This document shows positions 18,423 to 27,188 of a stretch of 32,255 nt of DNA, one piece after another. A program made the translations under genes and the position numbers. The notes under the pieces are model-generated. The model ran no database searches, was not told the origin of the DNA, and saw only the letters and a program-made list of their open reading frames with translations. This stretch comes from Balneolaceae bacterium (lineage in GTDB: Bacteria > Bacteroidota > Rhodothermia > Balneolales > Balneolaceae): positions 1-32,255 of the forward strand of contig JAFGWN010000111.1 in assembly GCA_016937115.1 (NCBI GenBank). Direction: 5' to 3'. Each line of letters starts with the position of its first letter. Position 1 is the stretch's first letter.

Positions 18423-19757
18423 TCAGCCCACCAGTTCGGCAATTACTTGTTCTTCCTGCTCTGCTTCTTTCGTTAAGGTACCAATCATGTAATCTCCCTT
18501 TGTGCGGGCACCGAGTTCTACGGGCAGAATTTTATTCTCATACTGCGGGTTTGCGGGAATACCAACGCGCACGTAGTTGTCGGTCCATCCGTACATTGTG
18601 CCGTTATCTTTAGGCTCTTCAAATAGCACCGGGCGAACCTCCCGCTGGAAAGAGGTATCGAAGGCAAACCGTTTCTTTTTTGAAAGCCGGCGTAGCTTAT
18701 GGGTACGTTCTTTCCGAATACTGTCCTGCACCGGGTTGTCGATATTTAGTGCATGCGTATCGGGTCGCTCAGAATAGGTAAATACATGCAGGTAGGCAAT
18801 TGGCAGGCTTTTGATAAAGTCGAACGATTCCTGAAACAATTTATCTGTTTCTCCCGGATGACCGGTGATTACATCAACACCGATTGCGGCATCGGGCATT
18901 AGTTTTTTGATCAATTCAACCCGTTTGCGGTACAAGTCTGATTGGTAGCGGCGCCGCATGAGGCCCAGCATTTTATCGCTTCCGCTCTGCAGCGGCATGT
19001 GAAAGTGCGGCTGAATTTTCTCAGAGTCAGCTGAAAACCGGATAATGTCTTCGTGCATCAGGTTGGGTTCAACCGAAGAGAAGCGAATGCGTTCGAGTCC
19101 CGCTACCTGGTTGAGCTCCTGAATCAACATAAAGAAATTTTCATCAGTGCCCCGACCGAAATCGCCGGCATTAACCCCGGTAACAACAATCTCTTTGAAC
19201 CCCTGGGCAACTAATTGCTCAGCATTCTTGATAACGGACGCAATTCGCGGACTCCGGCTTTTGCCGCGGGCCAGGGGAATAGTACAGAATGAGCAGTTAT
19301 AGCTGCAGCCGTCCTGTACTTTTAAGAAGGCGCGGGTGCGGTCGTCGGCCGAAAACGCATTGTGGAAGTCGACCGCTTCATTGGCATCGGTGTTTCGGAT
19401 GATCGGTTCATCCCGCTTTTCGAAGTCATCAAAAAGCTCTAACAGCTTGAACTTGTCCTTGGCGCCAAGAACCACATCAACACCTTCGATGGAAGCAATT
19501 TCTTTGGGTTTAAGTTGAGCGTAGCATCCAACCACCGCTACAAAGGCTTCCGGATTATTACGAAGGGCACGGCGTATTTTAGAACGGCAGGTACTGTTGG
19601 CGTTCTGCGTGACCGAGCAGGTATTAATCACATAGACATCCGCACTATTCTTAAAATCGGTAACTTCAAATCCGGCCTGCTCAAAGTCGCGCTGAATAGT
19701 CAGCGTTTCCGAGTAGTTTAATTTACAGCCGAGCGTTTCAAGAGCGACTTTTTTCAT
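18423..19757 (-). CDS. mtaB: tRNA t6A37 methylthiotransferase MtaB
   Basis: Radical SAM enzyme that adds a methylthio group to N6-threonylcarbamoyladenosine at position 37 of ANN-decoding tRNAs. The 444-residue protein has the three N-terminal cluster cysteines (Cys11 in LGCKLN, Cys47 in NTCSVT, Cys78 in VGCYAQ), the radical SAM motif CSYNCSFC (151-158) and a C-terminal TRAM-like region (about 375-435). The GCKLN form of the first motif, in place of the GCQMN of MiaB, points to MtaB over MiaB or RimO. It follows nuoH after a 363-bp spacer and precedes the uracil glycosylase gene on the same strand. Confidence 0.93.
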   Translation of the reverse strand: MKKVALETLGCKLNYSETLTIQRDFEQAGFEVTDFKNSADVYVINTCSVTQNANSTCRSKIRRALRNNPEAFVAVVGCYAQLKPKEIASIEGVDVVLGAKDKFKLLELFDDFEKRDEPIIRNTDANEAVDFHNAFSADDRTRAFLKVQDGCSYNCSFCTIPLARGKSRSPRIASVIKNAEQLVAQGFKEIVVTGVNAGDFGRGTDENFFMLIQELNQVAGLERIRFSSVEPNLMHEDIIRFSADSEKIQPHFHMPLQSGSDKMLGLMRRRYQSDLYRKRVELIKKLMPDAAIGVDVITGHPGETDKLFQESFDFIKSLPIAYLHVFTYSERPDTHALNIDNPVQDSIRKERTHKLRRLSKKKRFAFDTSFQREVRPVLFEEPKDNGTMYGWTDNYVRVGIPANPQYENKILPVELGARTKGDYMIGTLTKEAEQEEQVIAELVG

Positions 19758-20120
19758 ATTAAAGTATGCAGAAATAATTGAGCTTTGCGGATGTCAAATC
19801 AACCCGAAATATAATAAAAGAGGGGAGAAGTTGACAGTGGGCTTTGCGGATGAACGGATTTTTATTTTGAGGGGTGAGGTTCAGGCTGAGGATTGAAGTT
19901 GAGGTAGCCTTAGCGAGGATTCATAGGATAGGCTGGGATGCCAACAGGCGCTCAAGGCTATACCGTAGGGAGCAGGGGGTTAAAAAAGTTGAATCGGAAG
20001 GAGTAAAGGCAGGATACAGGTAATGTTTACCAGGGTCGATCCTCATGCTGCGCTTGTTCATCAAGGATAAGATCGCTCCGCTTCGGCACGGCTGAACCTT
20101 AATCTCAGCCTCAATGCCCC
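19758..20120. other. nuoH-mtaB spacer holding a hexamer-like inverted repeat
   Basis: This 363-bp gap has no supportable gene. Near its left end (19874-19908) the plus strand reads in six-base steps (GAGGTT, CAGGCT, GAGGAT, TGAAGT, TGAGGT); near its right end (20090-20116) it reads GGCTGAACCTTAATCTCAGC. The reverse complement of the second aligns with the first over AGGCTGAG and beyond, so the two flank about 180 bp as an imperfect inverted pair. The A-CCT-A period is a known style of low-complexity intergenic repeat in this group. A minus-strand frame at 19921-20247 crosses into nuoH out of frame and was not accepted. Confidence 0.45.
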
Positions 20121-21128
20121 TTACAGGAAATTGTAATAAGCGTAAATCAGTACGGCCAATACCATGAAGTTGGCGATACTGAGGGGCAGCATCTTCTTCC
20201 AGCCGAGCTTCATTACCTGGTTGTACTTGAAGCGTGGGATCGTCCACCGTACCCAGATAAAGACGAAGGCAAAGAACACTGTCTTAGCGGTAAACACGCT
20301 TACATCAAGAATAACTTTCCACATTCCGGTTATCTCAGGAAGCCAGTAGCCGGCAAAAGGGAGATGGTAGCTTCCAAAAAAGAAGGTGGTTATAAGCATG
20401 CTTCCAATCATTACGTGCATATATTCTGCGAGGAAAAACATCCCGAATTTCATAGAGCTGTATTCGGTATGGAACCCACCGACAAGCTCCTGTTCAGCTT
20501 CAACGAGGTCGAAAGGTGTTCGGTTGGCTTCGGCAAACGTAGCAACGACAAAAATGACAGCGCCGATGGGATTCCTGAAAATATTCCACCAGAATTCCTG
20601 TGAGTTGGCGACATCAACTACGCTTAGCGATTGTGAAAACAGGATGCATGAAGCAATAGCCATGCCGAGCGGCAGTTCATAGCTAACCATCTGTGCAGCG
20701 GCCCGAAGTCCGCCTAAAAGTGAATATTTACTGTTTGATGACCAGCCGGCAAGCGTAACACCGTAGACCCCAAGGGAAGTAATAGCGAGCAGGTAGAGCA
20801 CGCCGGTATTAATATCGGTTACATATAAACCTTCGCCGAAAGGGATGACGGCAGCCGTCATTAACGCTGTAAAAACGGGAATAACGGGTGCAATAGTGTG
20901 AATCACCCTGTAGCCCTGTGTAGGGGTAACATCTTCTTTAAGGAGCAGTTTCACCACATCAGCCAGGGGCTGAAATAACCCGAGTGGCCCCACGCGATTC
21001 GGCCCCACACGATTCTGAATAAAGGCCGCAATCCGGCGTTCAAAATAAACAGCCAGCGCCGCCGAGTTGAGCAACATAAAAAGGGCAACACCGAGTACGA
21101 TATAAGAAGTTGATGTAACAGGCTCCAT
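20121..21128 (-). CDS. nuoH: NADH:quinone oxidoreductase subunit H
   Basis: Membrane subunit of complex I that forms part of the quinone chamber and the link to the proton-pumping arm. The 335-residue protein has about eight membrane segments. It carries AFIQNRVGPNRVGPLGLFQ (34-52), the LADVVKLLLKED loop and the signature RTPFDLVEAEQELVGGFHTEYSSMKF (near 207-232) with its quinone-site acidic residues. It is the last nuo gene of this locus; the genes that usually follow (nuoI onward) are not present. Confidence 0.97.
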   Translation of the reverse strand: MEPVTSTSYIVLGVALFMLLNSAALAVYFERRIAAFIQNRVGPNRVGPLGLFQPLADVVKLLLKEDVTPTQGYRVIHTIAPVIPVFTALMTAAVIPFGEGLYVTDINTGVLYLLAITSLGVYGVTLAGWSSNSKYSLLGGLRAAAQMVSYELPLGMAIASCILFSQSLSVVDVANSQEFWWNIFRNPIGAVIFVVATFAEANRTPFDLVEAEQELVGGFHTEYSSMKFGMFFLAEYMHVMIGSMLITTFFFGSYHLPFAGYWLPEITGMWKVILDVSVFTAKTVFFAFVFIWVRWTIPRFKYNQVMKLGWKKMLPLSIANFMVLAVLIYAYYNFL

Positions 21129-21171
21129 TTAGTGTTGGTGGATATCTAATTAATATTATGAGTATTACATT

Positions 21172-21217
21172 CCCCACCTCCGTAAGCGAAGGTGCCCCCT
21201 TCAAAGGGGAAGAGGGG
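21172..21217. repeat. Structured GC-rich repeat between nuoG and nuoH
   Basis: Within the 94-bp nuoG-nuoH gap, the minus strand contains CCCCTT-TG-AAGGGG (a perfect 6-bp hairpin) and CACCT...AGGTG (5-bp stem, 10-nt loop), enclosed by outer CCCC and GGGG tracts, so a branched fold is possible. The text resembles a dispersed CCCCTC...GGAGGTGGGG intergenic repeat. In an operon it could act as a processing or partial termination site between nuoG and nuoH; this is inference. Confidence 0.55.
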
Positions 21218-21222
21218 TGTGT

Positions 21223-22959
21223 TTATTTTTGTTTAATTTTCTGATTATCAAGGTTTAGCTGAATGCCTTGCTGCTCGTCCATCTTCTCAAAGGTTACATT
21301 TTCAAAGGACGGAATTGCAGATGAAATTTCTGCAAGAATTGTCCGGGAATGATTAACATGATAATCAAGTCCCAGCCGCTCGGCCAGTTTATTGAGAAAA
21401 TCCCACAGAGGGAGGCAATCTACTTTATGCTCCTCGCTGACCCAGTTATCAAAATTGGTTCCGTAACGGTCCAGGCGGCCTTCCGACATCTCCAGGTTCA
21501 GTCGCCGGTTCGTATATTTTGTTTCTTTAGCCGGGAATGATCGCTGAATACGTCCATCTATATTCACATAGCTTGCAGCATGCTCTGCTACACAAGTGAT
21601 CGGAATTACCAGGTCTGAAGCTTTAGCTGTCTCCGTCATGTTGGTAGCAAAAGAAATTGTGTATGTATTACCAAGGTCTGAGGCGGCTACAACTTTGCGT
21701 CCAACAAGATTATCCGATAGAATGATACAAACTTTCGCCTTGGAAATAGCGGTGGCCAGGTCTTTATGATCAGTTTCGTTAAGATTTAACAGTCGACAGC
21801 CGTTGGTATTAGGCGCCTGATCATCGGTGATAAGAAAGCCATCACCGTAGCCGTCAATAATATGCGGGGTGAATCGCGCATTGGAAGCACCCAGCAGATT
21901 AAAAAACTTATTTAATGCATAATTCTCCTCAACCGAAGCATGCGGACTTCCAATAACCAAAACATCGTCTCCGGAATGGGCTTCAATGGTTTCTGCGAAT
22001 GTTTCTATGGCGTTATTCCACGAGGTATTCGACTGGTTGGAGCCATCCAGCTTAATAGAAGGACGTGAAGCCCGATTTTCGTTAAAAAGCTCATATGCAC
22101 TCCGGCCTTCATCAGGCATCCAGTAATCGTTTACTGCTTTATTCTGGCGTGGGGTAATGCGCAGCACTTGGTTGTCGCGCGTCCACAGATCAATATTGCA
22201 GCCCTTGCCATTTGTGATATCAATACTTGGCGTCTGGTTCATTTCCCAAACACGGGCTTTAAATCGAAAATCGGTTGAGGTGAGGGCGCCAACCGGACAA
22301 ATGTCGACTGTATTCATGGAATAGGGATCGTCAAACTCTTGGTTGGGAGCTGTCATTGGGTAATTCTTATCGCCGCGCGATACAATGGTAAGTTGATTGG
22401 TTTCACTAATTTCTTCAGTGAAACGAACACAGCGCGTACAGTTGATGCAGCGTTCAGCATCAAGCGTTACACGGGGACCAAGTTCAACGCGCTTTGGTTT
22501 ATGCACTTTCTTCACCTCAAAACGGCTGCCTTCAGGACCATATTTATAGGTTTGAATCTGCAGGGGACACTCACCGGCCTGGTCGCAAATAGGGCAGTCT
22601 AACGGATGGTTTATTAAGAGAAGCTCAAGCGTATCCTTTTGTGCGCGTTCAGCTTCTTCTGAAGTCTCCTGCGTCTGAATTACCATACCATCCTGAAGCT
22701 TCAGGGCACAGGAGGTCTGCATTTTAGGGAACCAGCGGATTTTGCGTTCACCATTTTCATCCAGCTCGTATTCGCCAGTTTCATCATCTTTAATATACTG
22801 GCCGGCCTTTACCATGCACTGGCGACAGTTTGCCGGTATTGACATGGAGGGGTGATAGCAGAAAAATGGCACTTCCATTCCCTGGTCCAGGATAAACTGG
22901 AGTGCCATGTGATCTCCTTCAAATTCGTATCGTTCGTTATCTATAAATACTTCAGGCAT
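21223..22959 (-). CDS. nuoG: NADH:quinone oxidoreductase subunit G
   Basis: Peripheral-arm subunit that carries iron-sulfur clusters on the path from FMN to quinone. The 578-residue protein has a 2Fe-2S ferredoxin domain (Cys34, Cys45, Cys48, Cys84), the His/Cys site HPLDCPICDQAGECPLQ (118-134), and a 4Fe-4S set CINCTRCVRF (171-180) completed by ICPVGAL. The C-terminal molybdopterin-oxidoreductase-like part is shorter than in E. coli NuoG (about 900 residues) and has no sign of a bound cofactor. It follows nuoF after 62 bp, a gap that contains a hairpin. Confidence 0.95.
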   Translation of the reverse strand: MPEVFIDNERYEFEGDHMALQFILDQGMEVPFFCYHPSMSIPANCRQCMVKAGQYIKDDETGEYELDENGERKIRWFPKMQTSCALKLQDGMVIQTQETSEEAERAQKDTLELLLINHPLDCPICDQAGECPLQIQTYKYGPEGSRFEVKKVHKPKRVELGPRVTLDAERCINCTRCVRFTEEISETNQLTIVSRGDKNYPMTAPNQEFDDPYSMNTVDICPVGALTSTDFRFKARVWEMNQTPSIDITNGKGCNIDLWTRDNQVLRITPRQNKAVNDYWMPDEGRSAYELFNENRASRPSIKLDGSNQSNTSWNNAIETFAETIEAHSGDDVLVIGSPHASVEENYALNKFFNLLGASNARFTPHIIDGYGDGFLITDDQAPNTNGCRLLNLNETDHKDLATAISKAKVCIILSDNLVGRKVVAASDLGNTYTISFATNMTETAKASDLVIPITCVAEHAASYVNIDGRIQRSFPAKETKYTNRRLNLEMSEGRLDRYGTNFDNWVSEEHKVDCLPLWDFLNKLAERLGLDYHVNHSRTILAEISSAIPSFENVTFEKMDEQQGIQLNLDNQKIKQK

Positions 22960-22984
22960 TGGTATTATTACTTTAAAATTCTTC

Positions 22985-23009
22985 TCATCCCGAAATGAGT
23001 TCAGGATGA
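22985..23009 (-). repeat. Hairpin in the nuoF-nuoG gap
   Basis: On the coding strand of the operon, TCATCCTGAA and TTCGGGATGA form a 10-bp stem (one G-T pair) with a 5-nt CTCAT loop. No T-run follows, so it is not a standard terminator. The sequence TTGTCATCCTGAACTCATTT resembles half of a dispersed intergenic repeat. It may be an RNA-processing or stability element. Confidence 0.6.
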
Positions 23010-23021
23010 CAAGTTATTAAG

Positions 23022-24311
23022 TTACGCAACGGCATGTACCGATTTCTTGCAGCGTGCTTCAAATTCGTCTCTGAAGCGGGTGATGGTGTGGCGAACCGGC
23101 CATGCCGCGGCATCAGCAAGGGCGCAAATTGTACGTCCTTCCATCATTGTAGTCATATCAAGGAGCAGATCAAGATCTTTGATTTCTCCATTACCATTTT
23201 TGATTTTTACCATTACTTTTTCAAGCCATCCGGTACCATCACGACAGGGCGTACATTGCCCGCATGATTCGTGATGGAAAAAATGCGTGATCCGCCATAA
23301 CAGATCGACCATATCAGTATCTTCATCCATGACAACCATGCCGGCTGTTCCCATCATGGAACCGGCTTCGCGCAGTGAGTTAGAATCCATGCTTACACCT
23401 TCGAGCTGGTCGGCCCGCAGAATGGGAGTGGATGCTCCTCCCGGAATAAGGGCTTTCAACTTCTTGCCTCCACGAATGCCTCCGGCAACATCATTGATTA
23501 AATCCATAACAGGCATTCCGGCGGGGTACTCATACACACCGGGTTTATTAACATGACCCGAAATTCCATAAAGAACAGGACCGGTATGTCCTTCTACCCC
23601 AATAGATTGATACCATTCGGCTCCATTATTTATAACAAGCGGTACATTAGCCAAGGTTTCAATATTGTTGATGGTTGTCGGGTTGCCCCAAAGTCCTTTT
23701 TGGGCGGGAAAGGGCGGCTTCACTCGTGGATATCCGCGTTTTCCTTCCAGCGATTCAAGCATGCCGGTCTCTTCACCACAGATATAAGCGCCGGCGCCAT
23801 AGGTTGTATGGAGGTCTACACTAAAATCCGAATCCAGAATATTATTGCCTATGTATCCTTTTTCGTATGCTTCTTCAACAGCTTCTTCAAATTTGTTTAC
23901 CCAGTCGATATATTCGCCGCGTACATAAACATAAATCGTGTCGATCGACATGGCGTAGGCGGCAATGAGTGCACCTTCAATAAAGAGGTGGGGATTAAAC
24001 TCAAAAATGTTGCGGTCTTTAAAAGTACCCGGTTCAGATTCATCACCGTTGCACGCCAGGTAACGCGGACGATCATCGGGCTCGGGCATGAAACTCCATT
24101 TCAACCCGCAGTTAAATCCGGCGCCGCCGCGACCGCGAATATTAGCCGCTTTTACCTCTTCTGTTACATTTTTGCGCGACCACTTATCCTGATCACCGAG
24201 CACCGTTCGGAATGCTTCATAACCGCCATTATCTTCATAGACATCAATCTTATGAAGATTGGGGATATCAGGAATAAGAAGTGGTTCGTATGATTTCCAG
24301 TCTTCAACCAT
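23022..24311 (-). CDS. nuoF: NADH:quinone oxidoreductase subunit F
   Basis: NADH-oxidising flavoprotein subunit of complex I. The 429-residue protein has the FMN/NADH loop RGRGGAGF (59-66), a second glycine-rich site with GAYICGEETGMLESLEGKRG (174-193) and the N3 4Fe-4S motif ESCGQCTPCRDG (about 345-356), completed by a Cys near the C-terminal GRTICALADAAAWP. It starts on the last base of nuoE (TAATG overlap). Confidence 0.97.
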   Translation of the reverse strand: MVEDWKSYEPLLIPDIPNLHKIDVYEDNGGYEAFRTVLGDQDKWSRKNVTEEVKAANIRGRGGAGFNCGLKWSFMPEPDDRPRYLACNGDESEPGTFKDRNIFEFNPHLFIEGALIAAYAMSIDTIYVYVRGEYIDWVNKFEEAVEEAYEKGYIGNNILDSDFSVDLHTTYGAGAYICGEETGMLESLEGKRGYPRVKPPFPAQKGLWGNPTTINNIETLANVPLVINNGAEWYQSIGVEGHTGPVLYGISGHVNKPGVYEYPAGMPVMDLINDVAGGIRGGKKLKALIPGGASTPILRADQLEGVSMDSNSLREAGSMMGTAGMVVMDEDTDMVDLLWRITHFFHHESCGQCTPCRDGTGWLEKVMVKIKNGNGEIKDLDLLLDMTTMMEGRTICALADAAAWPVRHTITRFRDEFEARCKKSVHAVA

Positions 24312-24868
24312 TATTCTGTTGCAGCTTTAATTCGTTTTTCATTTTGTCGCATGACCATCGACTCAAACTCGGGCATTTTGCCATTCTTAAGGTTTTCAAG
24401 AAGCTTATCCACTTTTTCTTCCGTTAAATTATTGGCATAGACACCGTTGGTGATCTGCACCATAGGGGCATAGCCGCAGGCGCCGAGGCATTCAACTTCC
24501 TGTACGCTGAACAACCCGTCATCGGTAGTTTCACCGGCCTTGATTCCCAGACGATCTTCAATCTGATGGAGTACGTCGTATCCGCCGCAAAGCTGGCAAC
24601 TGAGGCACGTGCAGACATCCAGCACAAATTTGCCCATCTCTTCTTTATAGTACTGCGTGTAAAAGCTTGCTACGCCATGTACGTGCGATTCAGGCAAATC
24701 GAGCGTTTTCGCTACCAGGGCCTGTACTTCTGGTTCAACGTGGCCATACTTCTTCTGGGCAACCCAAAGCACACGCAAAGTTGCCGCTTTGGCTGTTGGA
24801 AACTTAGCTTTGATCTTTTCGATCTCGTTAAGTTCTTCGTCTGTAAAGTGTAATTCTTGTTCTGCCAT
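24311..24868 (-). CDS. nuoE: NADH:quinone oxidoreductase subunit E
   Basis: Thioredoxin-like 2Fe-2S subunit of the NADH module. From the ATG chosen here it is 185 residues. Cluster ligands are Cys86 and Cys91 (CTCLSC spacing) and Cys127 and Cys131 (ECLGAC). Two further cysteines, at positions 88 and 94, crowd the first pair, which is unusual against the common CxxxxC form. The longest frame starts with a GTG at 24886 that overlaps nuoD by 11 bp; I prefer the ATG at 24868, which lies 7 bp after the nuoD stop and gives MAEQELHFTDEEL. It overlaps nuoF by one base. Confidence 0.95.
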   Translation of the reverse strand: MAEQELHFTDEELNEIEKIKAKFPTAKAATLRVLWVAQKKYGHVEPEVQALVAKTLDLPESHVHGVASFYTQYYKEEMGKFVLDVCTCLSCQLCGGYDVLHQIEDRLGIKAGETTDDGLFSVQEVECLGACGYAPMVQITNGVYANNLTEEKVDKLLENLKNGKMPEFESMVMRQNEKRIKAATE

Positions 24869-24875
24869 AAAGGTT

Positions 24876-26168
24876 TTATTTGTCACATTCTCCCATTACG
24901 GGGTCAACGCCCCCGATAATTACAACGGTATCGGCTACCATTTCGCCGTCGAGTATAAATTCCAGTATCTGCAAGTTGGCAAAGGAGGGTGCCTTAATTT
25001 TCAAGCGCCACGGATGACCCGTGCCGTCACTTTGAATGAAATATCCGAGTTCTCCCTTGGCTGCTTCTACTGCATGATATGCTTCTGCACCTTCCGGTGG
25101 GCAAATGCCCGTATCAGTCATCATAAAATCGTGAATCATTCCTTCCATTGAGTAATAAACTTCATCTTTAGAAGGGTAGGCCTGTTTGGCATTGTCGGTT
25201 CGGATGGGCCCTTTTGGTAATTTATCGAGGCACTGTTGGATGATACGAATGCTTTCATGCATCTCTTCCATCCGCACGTAGTAGCGTGCCAGGTTATCGC
25301 CTTCGAGGCGCGTAGGTACTTCAAATTCGACTTCATCATACCGGGCATAGGGGGCAAACTTGCGAATGTCGTATGCATAGCCGGAACCGCGCAGCGTGGG
25401 CCCGCATGCTCCTTTATTAAGGGCTTCTTCGGTCTTAAGAACACCGACGCCTTCATTGCGATCAAAGAAAATACGGTTGCGATCCAGCAGGCCGTGCCAG
25501 TCTTTCAACTCCTGCGGGAAATCATTGGCGAAATCCTTAATCATCGCCATGGCCGTATCGGTGATATCATTTGCTACGCCGCCGATACGGGCGTGCGAAA
25601 CGGTAAACCGGTGGCCAGTTAGCTGATCAAAAATATCATAAAGCTTTTCACGCTCCCGGAAAGTCCAGATAAAAAATGAGACCGCTCCGGCATCCATTAC
25701 AAGAGTACCGAGCCATAAAAGATGAGAGGAGATACGCGCCAGTTCGCAACCAATCATCCGGATGTAGTGCGCCCGTTCTGGCACTTCTACGTTGGCAATT
25801 TTTTCAACAGCGGTACAGAGGGCTACATTATTGCTGTATGGCGAAAGGTAATCCATGCGATCGGTATAAGGCATGAATTCCTGATAGGTCTTATTTTCTG
25901 CAATTTTTTCAACTCCGCGGTGCAGGTAGCCAACATCGAGCTTGGCTTTTTCAATAATTTCACCGTTAAGCTGCAGCGCCAGTCGCAGCACGCCGTGTGT
26001 GGCCGGATGCTGCGGACCCATATTCAGAATCATTTCGGTACCGAGTGGATCTTTATCCTTCATGATCTCCACCGTGGTATGCTTGTCTTCCAGTGCTTGG
26101 TATAGCTTTTCCTGATGTTCCTTAAAAAATGTAGGTTTAACCTTGTCCTTTAATTTTTTTGTACTCAT
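24876..26168 (-). CDS. nuoD: NADH:quinone oxidoreductase subunit D
   Basis: The 49-kDa-type subunit that forms the quinone site with NuoB. The 430-residue protein has GPQHPATHGVLRL (51-63) with the quinone-contacting His pair, YLHRGVEKIAENKTYQ, and the C-terminal VMGECDK. NuoC is encoded separately, not fused as in E. coli. It starts 6 bp after nuoC and ends just before nuoE. Confidence 0.97.
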   Translation of the reverse strand: MSTKKLKDKVKPTFFKEHQEKLYQALEDKHTTVEIMKDKDPLGTEMILNMGPQHPATHGVLRLALQLNGEIIEKAKLDVGYLHRGVEKIAENKTYQEFMPYTDRMDYLSPYSNNVALCTAVEKIANVEVPERAHYIRMIGCELARISSHLLWLGTLVMDAGAVSFFIWTFREREKLYDIFDQLTGHRFTVSHARIGGVANDITDTAMAMIKDFANDFPQELKDWHGLLDRNRIFFDRNEGVGVLKTEEALNKGACGPTLRGSGYAYDIRKFAPYARYDEVEFEVPTRLEGDNLARYYVRMEEMHESIRIIQQCLDKLPKGPIRTDNAKQAYPSKDEVYYSMEGMIHDFMMTDTGICPPEGAEAYHAVEAAKGELGYFIQSDGTGHPWRLKIKAPSFANLQILEFILDGEMVADTVVIIGGVDPVMGECDK

Positions 26169-26174
26169 AAAAGA

Positions 26175-26687
26175 TTATTCGGTATCAGGTGTTGTACTTG
26201 GCAAGTCGATGGAGCCGGGGATACCCAGCAGCGGAAACTCTTTGCGCATGGGAAAGTATTCAAAATCTTCCGGCATATAAATACGGCGCATGTCGGGGTG
26301 ATTGGTAAACCGGATGCCAAACATATCGTATGTTTGTCGTTCAAACCAGTTGGCTGATTCCCAAATGCCCGTAACCGATTCAATCTCGGGATTTTCTTCG
26401 GGCAGCCATGCTTTGACAAATATTCGCTGCTGGTCACGCATCGAAACAAGATTATATACCAACTCAAAACGGTCTTCAGACGTAAAGCGATCAGTGCCGA
26501 AGACGTCCGCCAGATAAATAAAATGGTGTTCTTTTTTAAGATACTGGCAAACGTTAACATTGACCTGCGGTGCAATACGGATAAATGTATCACCGGAAGA
26601 TTGGTAAACGTCGATCAGCGAGTCTGTGAACTTTTCGGACAACCCGTCGACAACGTTTTGTAAGGTTTCATTTAGTTCGAGTGTCAT
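26175..26687 (-). CDS. nuoC: NADH:quinone oxidoreductase subunit C
   Basis: The 30-kDa-type connecting subunit of complex I. The product is 170 residues from the ATG used here and has the family stretch DRFELVYNLVSMRDQQRIFV and the signature WFERQTYDMFGIRFTNHPDMRRIYM, followed by FEYFPMRKEFPL. A TTG four codons upstream (26699) would overlap nuoB by 11 bp; the ATG one base after the nuoB stop is more likely and gives MTLELNE. Confidence 0.95.
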   Translation of the reverse strand: MTLELNETLQNVVDGLSEKFTDSLIDVYQSSGDTFIRIAPQVNVNVCQYLKKEHHFIYLADVFGTDRFTSEDRFELVYNLVSMRDQQRIFVKAWLPEENPEIESVTGIWESANWFERQTYDMFGIRFTNHPDMRRIYMPEDFEYFPMRKEFPLLGIPGSIDLPSTTPDTE

Positions 26688-26688
26688 A

Positions 26689-27171
26689 TCAGGTATCAAG
26701 CATTACAGAATGTTCGGTACGAATCTTATCCTGAATTTTCATCAGGGCGTGCAGCAGTGCATCAGGTCGGGGCGGGCAGCCGGAAACGTAGGCGTCCACC
26801 GGCAGGAAGTTGTCGCACCCCTGAACCACACCATAGCAGCGGTGCATGCCACCGGTAGAGGCGCAGGCACCCATTGCGATACACCATTTGGGATCGGGCA
26901 TCTGATCCCAAATTCGTCGAATAGCATGTGCCATTTTATAGTTAACCCAGCCGGCCACGATCATCACATCGCTCTGACGCGGAGAAAAACGCATCACTTC
27001 CGAACCAAAGCGGGAAGCGTCATACTTGGGGCCGGCAAATGCCATCATTTCGATAGCACAACAGGCTAAACCCATCGGCATTGGCCAGGCAGCATTTGAG
27101 CGTGCCCAGTTTACGAGTGAATCAACTTTTGACGTCATGTAGCCATCGCCAAGTGCACTTTCAAGACCCAT
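26689..27171 (-). CDS. nuoB: NADH:quinone oxidoreductase subunit B
   Basis: Carries cluster N2, the last cluster before quinone. The 160-residue protein holds the four ligands Cys37 and Cys38 ([10 protein letters not shown]), Cys103 ([10 protein letters not shown]) and Cys132 ([12 protein letters not shown]). It is 17 bp after nuoA and ends one base before the nuoC ATG. Confidence 0.98.
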   Translation of the reverse strand: MGLESALGDGYMTSKVDSLVNWARSNAAWPMPMGLACCAIEMMAFAGPKYDASRFGSEVMRFSPRQSDVMIVAGWVNYKMAHAIRRIWDQMPDPKWCIAMGACASTGGMHRCYGVVQGCDNFLPVDAYVSGCPPRPDALLHALMKIQDKIRTEHSVMLDT

Positions 27172-27188
27172 ATTAAATAAGTTTCGTA

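Noticed and set aside
19921-20247. A 108-codon minus frame overlapping the nuoH end
   Set aside because: It is out of frame with nuoH over 127 bp and its remaining part is the translation of a repeat-like spacer.
23553-24293. A 246-codon open frame on plus, opposite nuoF
   Set aside because: It lies wholly inside nuoF, whose motifs are complete on the other strand; the translation has no family features and is Phe/Ile/Arg-rich as expected for an antisense frame.
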